Assembly: GCA_002361955.1 (NCBI GenBank)
Contig: DESK01000056.1
Span: 1 to 27,463 of the forward strand
From: Lachnospiraceae bacterium UBA3316
GTDB lineage: Bacteria; Bacillota; Clostridia; Lachnospirales; Lachnospiraceae
Length of the DNA: 27,463 nucleotides
Reading direction: 5' to 3'
Shown here: positions 1-6,678 of the stretch, piece by piece
Layout of the letters: each line of letters begins with the position of its first letter
Numbering within the stretch: position 1 is the first letter of the stretch
Notes under the pieces: model-generated
What the model was told of the DNA's origin: nothing
Seen by the model: only the letters and a program-made list of their open reading frames with translations
Databases searched by the model: none
Made by a program: the position numbers and the translations under genes

Positions 1-25
1 AACCGCTTGACCAAGGAGCCTTATA

Positions 26-55
26 TTGTAAGTCGTGACGACCGTTTTTTATAAT
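26..55 (+). promoter_or_regulatory. Candidate sigma-A promoter of the nucleoid-associated protein gene
   Basis: A TTGTAA -35 box (26-31) is followed after 18 bases by a perfect TATAAT -10 box (50-55). The implied transcript starts near 62 and carries a leader of about 135 bases before the gene at 197. The -10 box is strong and the -35 box moderate. Confidence 0.55.
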
Positions 56-97
56 AGCATAATTTGGGGTGGAATGCAAGCACTTTTTTTGATAAAA

Positions 98-167
98 TGA
101 TGATACCACGGAGAAATCGCAACAGTTCAGGCATCTGAACTGTTACGAGAAATCCGTATCATCATCA
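98..167 (+). promoter_or_regulatory. Nested stem-loop in the 5' leader
   Basis: An inner hairpin pairs AACAGTTCAG (121-130) perfectly with CTGAACTGTT (135-144) around a GCAT loop. An outer stem pairs TGATGATA (98-105) with TATCATCA (157-164) and, past a three-base bulge, CGG (109-111) with CCG (154-156). The motif GAGAAAT flanks the inner hairpin on both sides. No T-run follows, so this is not an intrinsic terminator. It lies in the leader of the gene at 197, about 15 bases before its ribosome binding site. A regulatory or mRNA-stability role is inference. Confidence 0.5.
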
Positions 168-196
168 GGAATGAATGGTAGTGGAGGAAGAAAGAT

Positions 197-1213
197 ATGG
201 AAAATGAAGAGCTGCGTTTAGAACATGCGATTATACATATTTTAGACGGAAGTGTGGGGATGCCTGTGCTTTCGGACCGGGAGTTGGAGTATGGCTCGGA
301 CTTCGGGGATTTTCTGCGGGCCCATATTTTGCGGATTTCCCAGAGCGACGATATCAAACACTGTAGTTTTGACAAGGAGGAATCGGCCGTCTACCGGATG
401 CTTGCGGAGTGGCAGCCGGAGCAGTTCGTGGAGATTTCCAAGCAGATCGCCGCAGAGCTGTACGGGATCATGAATGCGAACATCGATATTCCGGCGGCAG
501 ATCTTTTGGTGGTACAGTACCGGGAGGGGGAGTGCCCCTGCCTGGCCTTGCTGAAAATGAATTATAAGACCAGCTATACCCACAGGACAAACGCCGATCC
601 CTGGGGGAATCAGAATGATGTCATTCAGTATAAGGCCATCCTGCCGGGAGAGAAGCAGAAGCTTGCGGAGGCGGCGCTGATTGGCCTGGAGGATTTTTCT
701 ATCCGTCTGATTGAAAAGAAGTATGAGGTCAACGGCGTAAAGACAAATTATTTTTCATCGCTCTTTCTTAAATGCAGGGGTTCCATGTCTTCAAAGACCA
801 AGCTTGCCATCGTAGGCCGGACGGTGGCCGATGTGCAGAAGAAGTATTACGCGGAGTCGGAGCAGTTTGAGGTGCAGATGGAGGCCAAAAGCATTATCAA
901 TCAGGAATTGGCGGAGAAGGGCAGCCTGGATGTGCCGGAGGTCATTGGGCGGATCTTTAAGGGAAATACGGAGATGGAGGAAGAGGTGAGGGAGAAGCTG
1001 GATAAGTGGAACATTACCGACGCGCCGGTAGCGCCCCAGAATCCTGCTACCACCAGGAAGTTTGAAAAGCAGCATCTGATGACGGACAGCGGGATTGAGA
1101 TCAAAATCCCTATGGAAGCTTACCACAATAAGGACAAGATTGAATTTATCACAAATCCCGATGGGACGATTTCTGTATTAATTAAAAATGTGGGGCATAT
1201 TGAGAGTAAGTAG
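197..1213 (+). CDS. Nucleoid-associated protein, 37-kDa NdpA/YejK family
   Basis: This 338-residue soluble protein resembles the NdpA/YejK family (PF04245), whose members associate with nucleoid DNA; the exact role in Firmicutes is unsettled. Supporting features are the family-like opening (EELRLEHAIIHILD), a length near the family's typical 330-340 residues, absence of a signal peptide or membrane segment, and an acidic middle with a more basic C-terminal part. The ATG at 197 follows GGAGGAAG at a suitable distance. It is preceded by its own promoter and a folded leader, and followed after 52 bases by a nitrilase-family gene on the same strand with its own GGAGGG site, so the two may share a transcript. 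The family call comes from overall sequence feel, not a catalytic motif. Confidence 0.78.
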   Translation: MENEELRLEHAIIHILDGSVGMPVLSDRELEYGSDFGDFLRAHILRISQSDDIKHCSFDKEESAVYRMLAEWQPEQFVEISKQIAAELYGIMNANIDIPAADLLVVQYREGECPCLALLKMNYKTSYTHRTNADPWGNQNDVIQYKAILPGEKQKLAEAALIGLEDFSIRLIEKKYEVNGVKTNYFSSLFLKCRGSMSSKTKLAIVGRTVADVQKKYYAESEQFEVQMEAKSIINQELAEKGSLDVPEVIGRIFKGNTEMEEEVREKLDKWNITDAPVAPQNPATTRKFEKQHLMTDSGIEIKIPMEAYHNKDKIEFITNPDGTISVLIKNVGHIESK

Positions 1214-1265
1214 GATAAGTGACGGGGAAGCCAGGTCAGGGAGAGCGCAAAATGGAGGGATATAG

Positions 1266-2042
1266 ATGAAGATCGCATTGTGCCAGACAGCTATTTTATG
1301 GGAAAAGAAAGAGGAAAATCTGAAAAAAGCAGAAACGTGGATAGCAAAAGCAAAGAAAGACGGCGCGGAGCTGATATGTTTTCCAGAAATGAGTTTTACA
1401 GGCTTTTCCATGCATACAGAGCGGACGGCGGAGCGGAGAAAGGAAACGGTCCGGGCCGTTTCCCGGATGGCAGAGGAAGCAGGGCTGGCAGTCGGCTTTG
1501 GCTGGGTGGAACAGGGGGAGCAAAAGGCCAGAAATCATTATACGGTGGTGGGCCGGAGGGGAGAACTCCTGGTAGACTATGTAAAGCTCCATCCCTTCAG
1601 CTATTCCGGGGAGGATCTTCGCTTTGAGGCGGGGCAGAGGCTGTGCCTTTGCAGAGTGGGAGAGCTTCGGATCGGCATTTTTATCTGCTATGACCTACGC
1701 TTTCCGGAGCCCTTTCAGGCGCTGGCGAACCGCAGTGATCTGCTGCTGGTGGCGGCAAATTGGCCGAAGGGGCGCAGGGAGCACTGGAAATGCCTGCTTA
1801 GGGCCCGGGCCATCGAATGTCAGGCCTATGTGGCAGGGGTAAACTGCTGCGGGGAGCAGGAGGGACTGGCCTATTCCGGCGATAGCTGTATTTTTGCGCC
1901 GGACGGGAGGCAGATGGCGGGCTTTCAGACGGGAGAGGGATTGCTTACGGCTGAAATTCCCGGAGACGCGGACCTGTTCCGAAAAGAATTTCCTGTGCGT
2001 CAGGACAGGCGGCGGGAGCTGTACCGTCTGTGGTACCAGTAG
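1266..2042 (+). CDS. Carbon-nitrogen hydrolase (nitrilase superfamily, omega-amidase-like)
   Basis: A 258-residue cytosolic enzyme of the nitrilase superfamily, which hydrolyses non-peptide C-N bonds such as omega-amides. The catalytic triad is visible: Glu41 in FPEMSFTGF, Lys107 in VKLHPFS and Cys141 in GIFICYDLRFPE. Length and the CYDLRFPE motif fit the short YafV/NIT2-like branch, which often deaminates alpha-keto acid omega-amides as metabolite repair, rather than the longer nitrilases. The physiological substrate cannot be read from the sequence. The ATG at 1266 is preceded by GGAGGGATATAG. It follows the nucleoid-associated protein gene by 52 bases; a 247-base gap with its own promoter-like -10 box separates it from the Mur ligase gene. 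No truncation is seen. Confidence 0.88.
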   Translation: MKIALCQTAILWEKKEENLKKAETWIAKAKKDGAELICFPEMSFTGFSMHTERTAERRKETVRAVSRMAEEAGLAVGFGWVEQGEQKARNHYTVVGRRGELLVDYVKLHPFSYSGEDLRFEAGQRLCLCRVGELRIGIFICYDLRFPEPFQALANRSDLLLVAANWPKGRREHWKCLLRARAIECQAYVAGVNCCGEQEGLAYSGDSCIFAPDGRQMAGFQTGEGLLTAEIPGDADLFRKEFPVRQDRRRELYRLWYQ

Positions 2043-2120
2043 GCGGCGACGGAACAGCTGTATGTAGGAACATAAGAAAATCTTCAGTTCCTGTTTACAA
2101 CATATTTACACCCTCGTGTA

Positions 2121-2148
2121 TATTTTGCGGTGCCTGGTTTTTTATAAT
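2121..2148 (+). promoter_or_regulatory. Possible promoter of the MurE-like gene
   Basis: A perfect TATAAT (2143-2148) lies in the 247-base gap before the Mur ligase gene. The -35 region is poor (TATTTT at 2121, 16-base spacer). A hairpin pairing GATACG (2168-2173) with CGTATC (2189-2194) follows in the leader. Confidence 0.4.
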
Positions 2149-2218
2149 GGTATATGAAGAGGAAAGAGATACGAAGTGAAACTTTTTCCGTATCAGGGGC
2201 ATCTAATGAGTGAAGGCA

Positions 2219-2284
2219 ATGAAAGAAATAGCCATAGGTACATGGATATTTGACGAGTGCCGCGAATACAGGCGGGGGGGATAA
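2219..2284 (+). CDS. Possible 21-residue upstream ORF before the MurE-like gene
   Basis: An ATG at 2219, preceded by GTGAAGGCA, opens 21 codons (beginning MKEIAIGTW and ending YRRGG) that stop at 2282-2284, five bases before the ATG of the Mur ligase gene. Its last codons overlap the G-rich ribosome binding site of that gene, so its translation could influence initiation there. No homology is recognised and it may be chance. Confidence 0.2.
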   Translation: MKEIAIGTWIFDECREYRRGG

Positions 2285-2289
2285 AGAAA

Positions 2290-3822
2290 ATGAATATAAA
2301 ACAGTATCTGGATCTGTTGAAAAATGAAGGCTTGGTGCTGTCTTACCAATTGTTTCGGAAGGAAAGAACAGAGATTCATCATATGACGTACGCGTCGGGG
2401 GACGTGGAGCCGGGAGGCATGTTCTTGTGCAAGGGCGCTTCCTTTAAGCGGGAGTACCTGCTGGACGCATTGCAGAGGGGAGCTGCGGTGTATGTCAGCG
2501 AAAAGGATTATGAGGTGGGGGGAGAAGTCCCCTATATTCTGGTGAAGAGTATGCGAAAAGCGATGCCGGTGCTGGCCAGGGCTTTTTATGGGAGGCCTGA
2601 TGAGGAGCTGGCATTGACAGGGGTGACCGGGACCAAGGGAAAGACTACCTGCGTGTATTATATCAGGGCAATTCTGGATGCCTATCTGCAGGCGGCCGGG
2701 AAAGCGCCGTCGGGGCTGCTTTCTACGATTGAGACGTTTGACGGCGCAGAGCGCCGGGAGGCAGAGCTTACCACACCGGAATCCCTGGAGCTGTTTCACC
2801 ATTTCAGAAACGCGGCGGACGCGGGGATGAGCCATATGACGATGGAGGTGTCCAGCCAGGCGCTCAAATATCACAGAGTACGGAAGCTGAAGTTTGACGT
2901 GGGAGTATTTTTAAATATATCCGAGGATCATATCAGTCCTTCGGAGCATCAGGATTTTGAGGATTATTTCAGCGCGAAGCTGTCCCTGTTTAAGCAGACA
3001 AGAACGGCCTGCGTGAATCTGGACGCGGATCATGTGAAGCGTCTTTTGGCAGCCGCCAGGATGGCGGAGCGGGTCATCACCTTTGGCACGAAGGGGAACC
3101 CCGATATCCTGGGCACCAATATCCGGATGGAGGGAGGAAGGATCACGTTTGACGCGGTGTGCCGCCAGTGGAAGCACAGCTTTTCTCTGGCGATGCACGG
3201 GATGTTCAATGTGGAAAACGCGTTGGCGGCGATCGCTGCCACCTATGCCATGGGGATTCCCGTAGAATATATGGAAAAAGGGCTTGCAAATACAAGGGTG
3301 CAGGGCCGGATGGAAGAGTATGGAAGCGCGGACGGGAAGCTCAAGGTGATCGTGGATTTCGCCCACAACCGGCTGAGCTTTGAGAAGCTGTTTGAGTCGG
3401 TGCTGACGGAGTATCCGGGATACAGGATTGTGACGATTTTTGGATGTCCCGGCGGAAAAGCCTTCAACAGGAGACGTGACCTGGGACTCATCGCAGGGCT
3501 GTTTTCCCAGAAGGTTTATCTGGCGGCGGATGATCCCGGCGTGGAGGCGCCGGAGGCCATTTCCAGGGAAATCGGGGAGTATCTGGAGGTGGTGGGCTGC
3601 CCCTATGAGTACATAGAAGACAGAGGACAGGCCATCCAGCGGGCCATCGGGGAGACGAAGGAAAAAACGGTGCTGCTGGTGCTGGGAAAAGGAAATGAGG
3701 CCAGACAGAAGTATGGGATGATCTCCTATAAGTTTCCCACAGACGGGGAGTTTGTGAAGATTGGGCTTCAGGAGTATGGCAGAAAGCAGCAGGAGGGGGC
3801 AAAAAAGATTGTGCTGGGGTAA
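2290..3822 (+). CDS. MurE-like Mur ligase (UDP-MurNAc-tripeptide synthetase family), divergent
   Basis: A 510-residue Mur ligase with the three expected domains: an N-terminal UDP-binding region, a central ATPase domain with the P-loop GVTGTKGKTT (residues 111-120), and a C-terminal ligase domain. MurE-like signatures include TTPES, EVSSQAL, a DHISPSEH stretch followed by AKLSLF (the lysine that is carbamylated in Mur ligases) and a DFAHNRLSF motif in place of DYAHNPDGL. Where meso-DAP-adding MurE has DNPR, this protein has DDPG (414-417), so the amino acid added may not be DAP. The P-loop has K where MurE normally has N. I chose the ATG at 2290 (MNIKQYLDLL) over an upstream in-frame ATG because a G-rich Shine-Dalgarno precedes it and the family N-terminus begins there. 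No division or wall genes adjoin it, suggesting a paralogue of the canonical murE. Confidence 0.8.
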   Translation: MNIKQYLDLLKNEGLVLSYQLFRKERTEIHHMTYASGDVEPGGMFLCKGASFKREYLLDALQRGAAVYVSEKDYEVGGEVPYILVKSMRKAMPVLARAFYGRPDEELALTGVTGTKGKTTCVYYIRAILDAYLQAAGKAPSGLLSTIETFDGAERREAELTTPESLELFHHFRNAADAGMSHMTMEVSSQALKYHRVRKLKFDVGVFLNISEDHISPSEHQDFEDYFSAKLSLFKQTRTACVNLDADHVKRLLAAARMAERVITFGTKGNPDILGTNIRMEGGRITFDAVCRQWKHSFSLAMHGMFNVENALAAIAATYAMGIPVEYMEKGLANTRVQGRMEEYGSADGKLKVIVDFAHNRLSFEKLFESVLTEYPGYRIVTIFGCPGGKAFNRRRDLGLIAGLFSQKVYLAADDPGVEAPEAISREIGEYLEVVGCPYEYIEDRGQAIQRAIGETKEKTVLLVLGKGNEARQKYGMISYKFPTDGEFVKIGLQEYGRKQQEGAKKIVLG

Positions 3823-3851
3823 CTAAGCGGGAGATCACAGGGAGATAAGAG

Positions 3852-3899
3852 ACAGGCCATGGCGGCAGGAATGGGGGATGCCGCCAGGGCCTGTTTTTT
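3852..3899 (+). terminator. Intrinsic terminator after the MurE-like gene
   Basis: ACAGGCC (3852-3858) plus GGCGGC pair with GCCGCC plus GGGCCTGT, followed by a run of six T. It closes the transcript of the Mur ligase gene and rules out the upstream in-frame start of the next ORF as its real start. Confidence 0.85.
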
Positions 3900-3969
3900 G
3901 TGGGCAGATTCCATTCCCAAAGGCTCTGTGTGCCAGCGGCATACTGGTTTCCCTTTTTTGCAGGGAATG

Positions 3970-3978
3970 TGGTATGAT
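3970..3978 (+). promoter_or_regulatory. Extended -10 promoter of the HD-Maf gene
   Basis: TGG directly before TATGAT (3973-3978) makes an extended -10 element; no convincing -35 is seen. It sits about 40 bases before the ATG at 4019. Confidence 0.5.
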
Positions 3979-4018
3979 AGGAAAAGACAAGAGCATGATG
4001 ACAGAAAAGGAGAAACAT

Positions 4019-5392
4019 ATGAACGCAGAGAAACGATTCTTAGATTACGCGGACGGCTATGACCGCAGCAATGGGAAAATCGAACTGAAAATTGTGCATA
4101 CGCTGGCGGTGGCGGAGGTGATGGACAGGCTCACGGAGGCGCTGCGGCTGACGGAGCGGCAGAGGGAGCTGGCCCATATCTGCGCGGTATTTCATGATAT
4201 CGGAAGATTTGAGCAGGTCAGGAGGTATGACACCTTTCTGGATTATTTGAGCCGGGATCATGCCGCTCTGGGCTGTGAGGTTTTGGAGCAGGGAGGCTTT
4301 CTGGAGGAACTCTCGGACGAAGAGCAGCGGCAGGTGCTGACGGCTATCCGCAATCACAACCGGTTTCAGATTGAGGAGGGACTGGATCCTGAGACGCTGC
4401 TTTTGTGCAAGCTGATCCGGGACGCGGATAAGAGCGATATTTTCCGGGTGTTTGCCTGCGAGGACATGGTGGATACCATGGGAGAGACGGAGGAACAGGT
4501 GGCGAAGGAGCAGGTGACAGACGTAGTATACCAGAGCATCCTGGAGCACCGCTGTGTGAAGAAGGAGGAGCGAGAGACGGGGCTGGATAAATGGGTGACC
4601 TTTTTAGGCTTTGTCTTTGACTTTTATTTTGAGGAGAGTATGGTGTTCCTGAAGGAAACGGGATATTACAGGCAGCCCTTCGACCGGGTAAGGTTTGCGG
4701 ATCCTGAGACGCGGAAACGTGTGGAGCGGATCCTGGAGGAGGTGGAGGGCTTTCTGGCGGCAGGGACAGGACTGTCAGGCGAGAAAGCCCATACGGCGAA
4801 AGCGGAGAGAATCATCCTGGCGTCCGCGTCGCCCAGGCGCAGGGAACTCTTAGCCCAGGCAGGCTTTGGCTTTGAGATCAAGGTGAGCGACGTCTGCGAA
4901 ACGGTTGCTGAGAAGGAGCCCGCCAGGGTCGTGGAGGAGCTGGCCGCCAGGAAGGCCGGGGCCGTGGCCGGGACGGAGCGGGATGCCCTGGTGATCGGCG
5001 CGGACACGATCGTGGCTGTGGACGGAGAGATCCTGGGAAAACCCCACAGCAGAGAGGAAGCCTTTGCCATGCTGGAGAAGCTGCAGGGGCGGACCCACCA
5101 GGTCTATACAGGGGTGGCGCTGCTCTGCGGGGAGAGGCGGCAGGTTTTTTCTGAGAAAACGGACGTGACGATGTACCCCATGACAGGACAGGAGATAGAA
5201 GCGTATATCCATACGGGGGAACCTATGGACAAGGCGGGCGCTTACGGAATCCAAGGGCGGGCTGCCGTCTATATTGAAAGGATCGAGGGGGACTACAACA
5301 ATGTGGTAGGGCTGCCCATCGCCAGGGTGTATCAGGAGCTGAAAGCTTGCCATTTTGAGGAAAAGGCGGGACTGCAGCAAAAAGATAGTTGA
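4019..5392 (+). CDS. HD-domain phosphohydrolase fused to Maf nucleotide pyrophosphatase
   Basis: A 457-residue two-domain protein. Residues 1 to about 262 carry an HD metal-dependent phosphohydrolase: His27, the H59-D60 pair in VFHDIGRFE, and a later DADKSD aspartate. Residues 264-457 are a complete Maf (YhdE/YceF) domain: SASPRRREL, GADTIVAVDG, GKPHSREEAF, VYTGVAL and GAYGIQG. Maf enzymes hydrolyse non-canonical or pyrimidine NTPs to NMP and pyrophosphate; HD enzymes of this size often dephosphorylate nucleotides or cyclic nucleotides. A joint role in nucleotide clean-up, with HD acting on the Maf product, is inference. The start at 4019 is preceded by AAAAGGAG; the in-frame codons further upstream lie over a terminator. 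There is no stop or frameshift between the domains. The next gene, carA, has its own promoter. Confidence 0.85.
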   Translation: MNAEKRFLDYADGYDRSNGKIELKIVHTLAVAEVMDRLTEALRLTERQRELAHICAVFHDIGRFEQVRRYDTFLDYLSRDHAALGCEVLEQGGFLEELSDEEQRQVLTAIRNHNRFQIEEGLDPETLLLCKLIRDADKSDIFRVFACEDMVDTMGETEEQVAKEQVTDVVYQSILEHRCVKKEERETGLDKWVTFLGFVFDFYFEESMVFLKETGYYRQPFDRVRFADPETRKRVERILEEVEGFLAAGTGLSGEKAHTAKAERIILASASPRRRELLAQAGFGFEIKVSDVCETVAEKEPARVVEELAARKAGAVAGTERDALVIGADTIVAVDGEILGKPHSREEAFAMLEKLQGRTHQVYTGVALLCGERRQVFSEKTDVTMYPMTGQEIEAYIHTGEPMDKAGAYGIQGRAAVYIERIEGDYNNVVGLPIARVYQELKACHFEEKAGLQQKDS

Positions 5393-5407
5393 AATGCCTA
5401 TCTTTTT
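5379..5407 (+). terminator. Terminator overlapping the end of the HD-Maf gene
   Basis: AAAAAGATAG (5379-5388) pairs perfectly with CTATCTTTTT (5398-5407) around a nine-base loop, ending in T5. The left arm lies in the last codons of the HD-Maf gene, and the hairpin overlaps the carA promoter. Confidence 0.65.
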
Positions 5408-5417
5408 GTGGTAGAAT
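5389..5417 (+). promoter_or_regulatory. Sigma-A promoter of the carAB operon
   Basis: TTGAAA (5389-5394), a 17-base spacer and TAGAAT (5412-5417) form a good vegetative promoter. The -35 box overlaps the stop codon of the HD-Maf gene. The predicted start near 5424 gives a leader of about 175 bases before carA. Confidence 0.75.
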
Positions 5418-5423
5418 CTTAGC

Positions 5424-5563
5424 AATTTGAGTACCGGCAGGTCAATGGCGACCGGGATATTCCAGGAGTATCCCCAGGTATTTGAGAGGGGAGAAGTCCC
5501 CGAAAGTGAGGAAAAGAAGAGGGGGTAGGCTCTCTGCTCCTGGCAGAGTGGCTTACCTTTTTT
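5424..5563 (+). promoter_or_regulatory. carA leader with intrinsic terminator (candidate attenuator)
   Basis: The leader ends in a strong intrinsic terminator: GGTAGGC plus CTCTGC (from 5524) pair with GCAGAG plus GCTTACC (to 5557), followed by six T (5558-5563), about 35 bases before the carA start codon. Upstream, GGGGA and TCCCC close a GAAG tetraloop hairpin near 5490-5505, while an earlier TCCCC near 5474 could pair with the same GGGGA, so alternative folds are possible. Attenuation of carAB by pyrimidines or arginine is known in other Firmicutes. I could not match the PyrR-binding consensus, so the effector is open. Confidence 0.6.
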
Positions 5564-5598
5564 GCGGGCAAAATAAAGCTGGAAAGGACAGGTGGCAA

Positions 5599-6678
5599 AT
5601 GAAAGCATTTCTGATTTTAGAGGATGGTACGGTATTCACCGGCACCAGTATAGGATCCAAAAAGGAAATCATCAGCGAGATCGTATTTAACACATCCATG
5701 ACGGGATATCTTGAGGTGCTGACTGATCCCTCGTATGCGGGGCAGGCAGTTGTGATGACGTATCCCCTGATCGGCAATTATGGCATTTGTCAGGAAGATA
5801 TGGAGTCGTCCAGGCCCTGGCCGGACGGTTATATCGTAAGAGAACTCTCCCGTATTCCCAGTAACTTCCGCAGCGGGGATACGATCCAGCATTTCTTAGA
5901 AAAGCACGACATTCCGGGAATCTCCGGCATCGATACCAGAGCATTGACAAAAATCCTCAGAGAAAAGGGAACTATGAACGGCATGATTACCACCAATGAG
6001 AATTACTGCCTGGAGGAAATTCTGCCGCGGCTTGCGGCTTACACCACCGGGAAGGTGGTAGAAAAGGTAACCTGTGAAAAGAGCTATGTGCTGGAGGGCG
6101 AGGGGCCAAATGTCGCCCTTCTGGACCTGGGCGCCAAGAGAAATATCGCCCGCAGCCTTCATAAGAGGGGCTGCCGGGTGACGGTCTATCCGGCCTCTGC
6201 CTCTGCGGAAGAGATCATCGCGGCAAAGCCTGACGGCATCATGCTCTCCAATGGGCCGGGAGATCCCAAGGAGTGCACGTCTGTGATCCAGGAGATCAAA
6301 AAGCTCTGTCAGACGGATATCCCGATATTTGCCATCTGTCTGGGACATCAGCTTGTGGCGCTGGCGAACGGAGCCGACACTTATAAGATGAAGTACGGCC
6401 ATCGGGGAGGCAACCACCCGGTAAAGGATCTTCAGACGGGGAGAGTCTATATTTCTTCCCAGAACCACGGGTATGTGGTGGATACAAATAATCTGGATCC
6501 AGCAGTGGCGGTTCCCGCCTTTGTCAATGTAAATGACGGCACCAATGAGGGACTGTCGTATACGGGAAAACAGATCTTTACCGTACAGTTTCATCCGGAG
6601 GCCTGCCCGGGCCCTCTGGATTCCGGATACTTATTTGACCGTTTTATGAAAATGATGGAGGTGAATCAGAATGCCTAA
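5599..6678 (+). CDS. carA: Carbamoyl-phosphate synthase small (glutamine-hydrolysing) subunit
   Basis: A 359-residue protein, full length for CarA. It hydrolyses glutamine and channels ammonia to CarB for carbamoyl phosphate, feeding pyrimidine and arginine synthesis. The N-terminal CarA domain opens with LILEDGTVFTGTSIG and SMTGYLEVLTDPSYAGQ; the C-terminal class I glutamine amidotransferase carries the catalytic Cys247 (AICLGHQ), His332 and Glu334 (FHPEA). The ATG at 5599 is the family start and follows AGGACAGGTGG; in-frame codons upstream overlap the leader terminator and are not coding. The stop overlaps the carB start by eight bases, so the pair is translationally coupled. Expression is probably set by the promoter at 5389 and the leader terminator. 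Confidence 0.97.
   Translation: MKAFLILEDGTVFTGTSIGSKKEIISEIVFNTSMTGYLEVLTDPSYAGQAVVMTYPLIGNYGICQEDMESSRPWPDGYIVRELSRIPSNFRSGDTIQHFLEKHDIPGISGIDTRALTKILREKGTMNGMITTNENYCLEEILPRLAAYTTGKVVEKVTCEKSYVLEGEGPNVALLDLGAKRNIARSLHKRGCRVTVYPASASAEEIIAAKPDGIMLSNGPGDPKECTSVIQEIKKLCQTDIPIFAICLGHQLVALANGADTYKMKYGHRGGNHPVKDLQTGRVYISSQNHGYVVDTNNLDPAVAVPAFVNVNDGTNEGLSYTGKQIFTVQFHPEACPGPLDSGYLFDRFMKMMEVNQNA

Noticed and set aside
3878..4018. N-terminal extension of the HD-Maf protein from an upstream ATG
   Set aside because: The extra codons run across the terminator of the previous gene and the promoter; the ATG at 4019 has the ribosome binding site.
5424..5563. PyrR-binding site in the carA leader
   Set aside because: The AGTCCCCGAAAGTGAGG segment resembles the UCCnGnGAGG loop only loosely and does not fold into the expected stem, so I kept only the terminator call.
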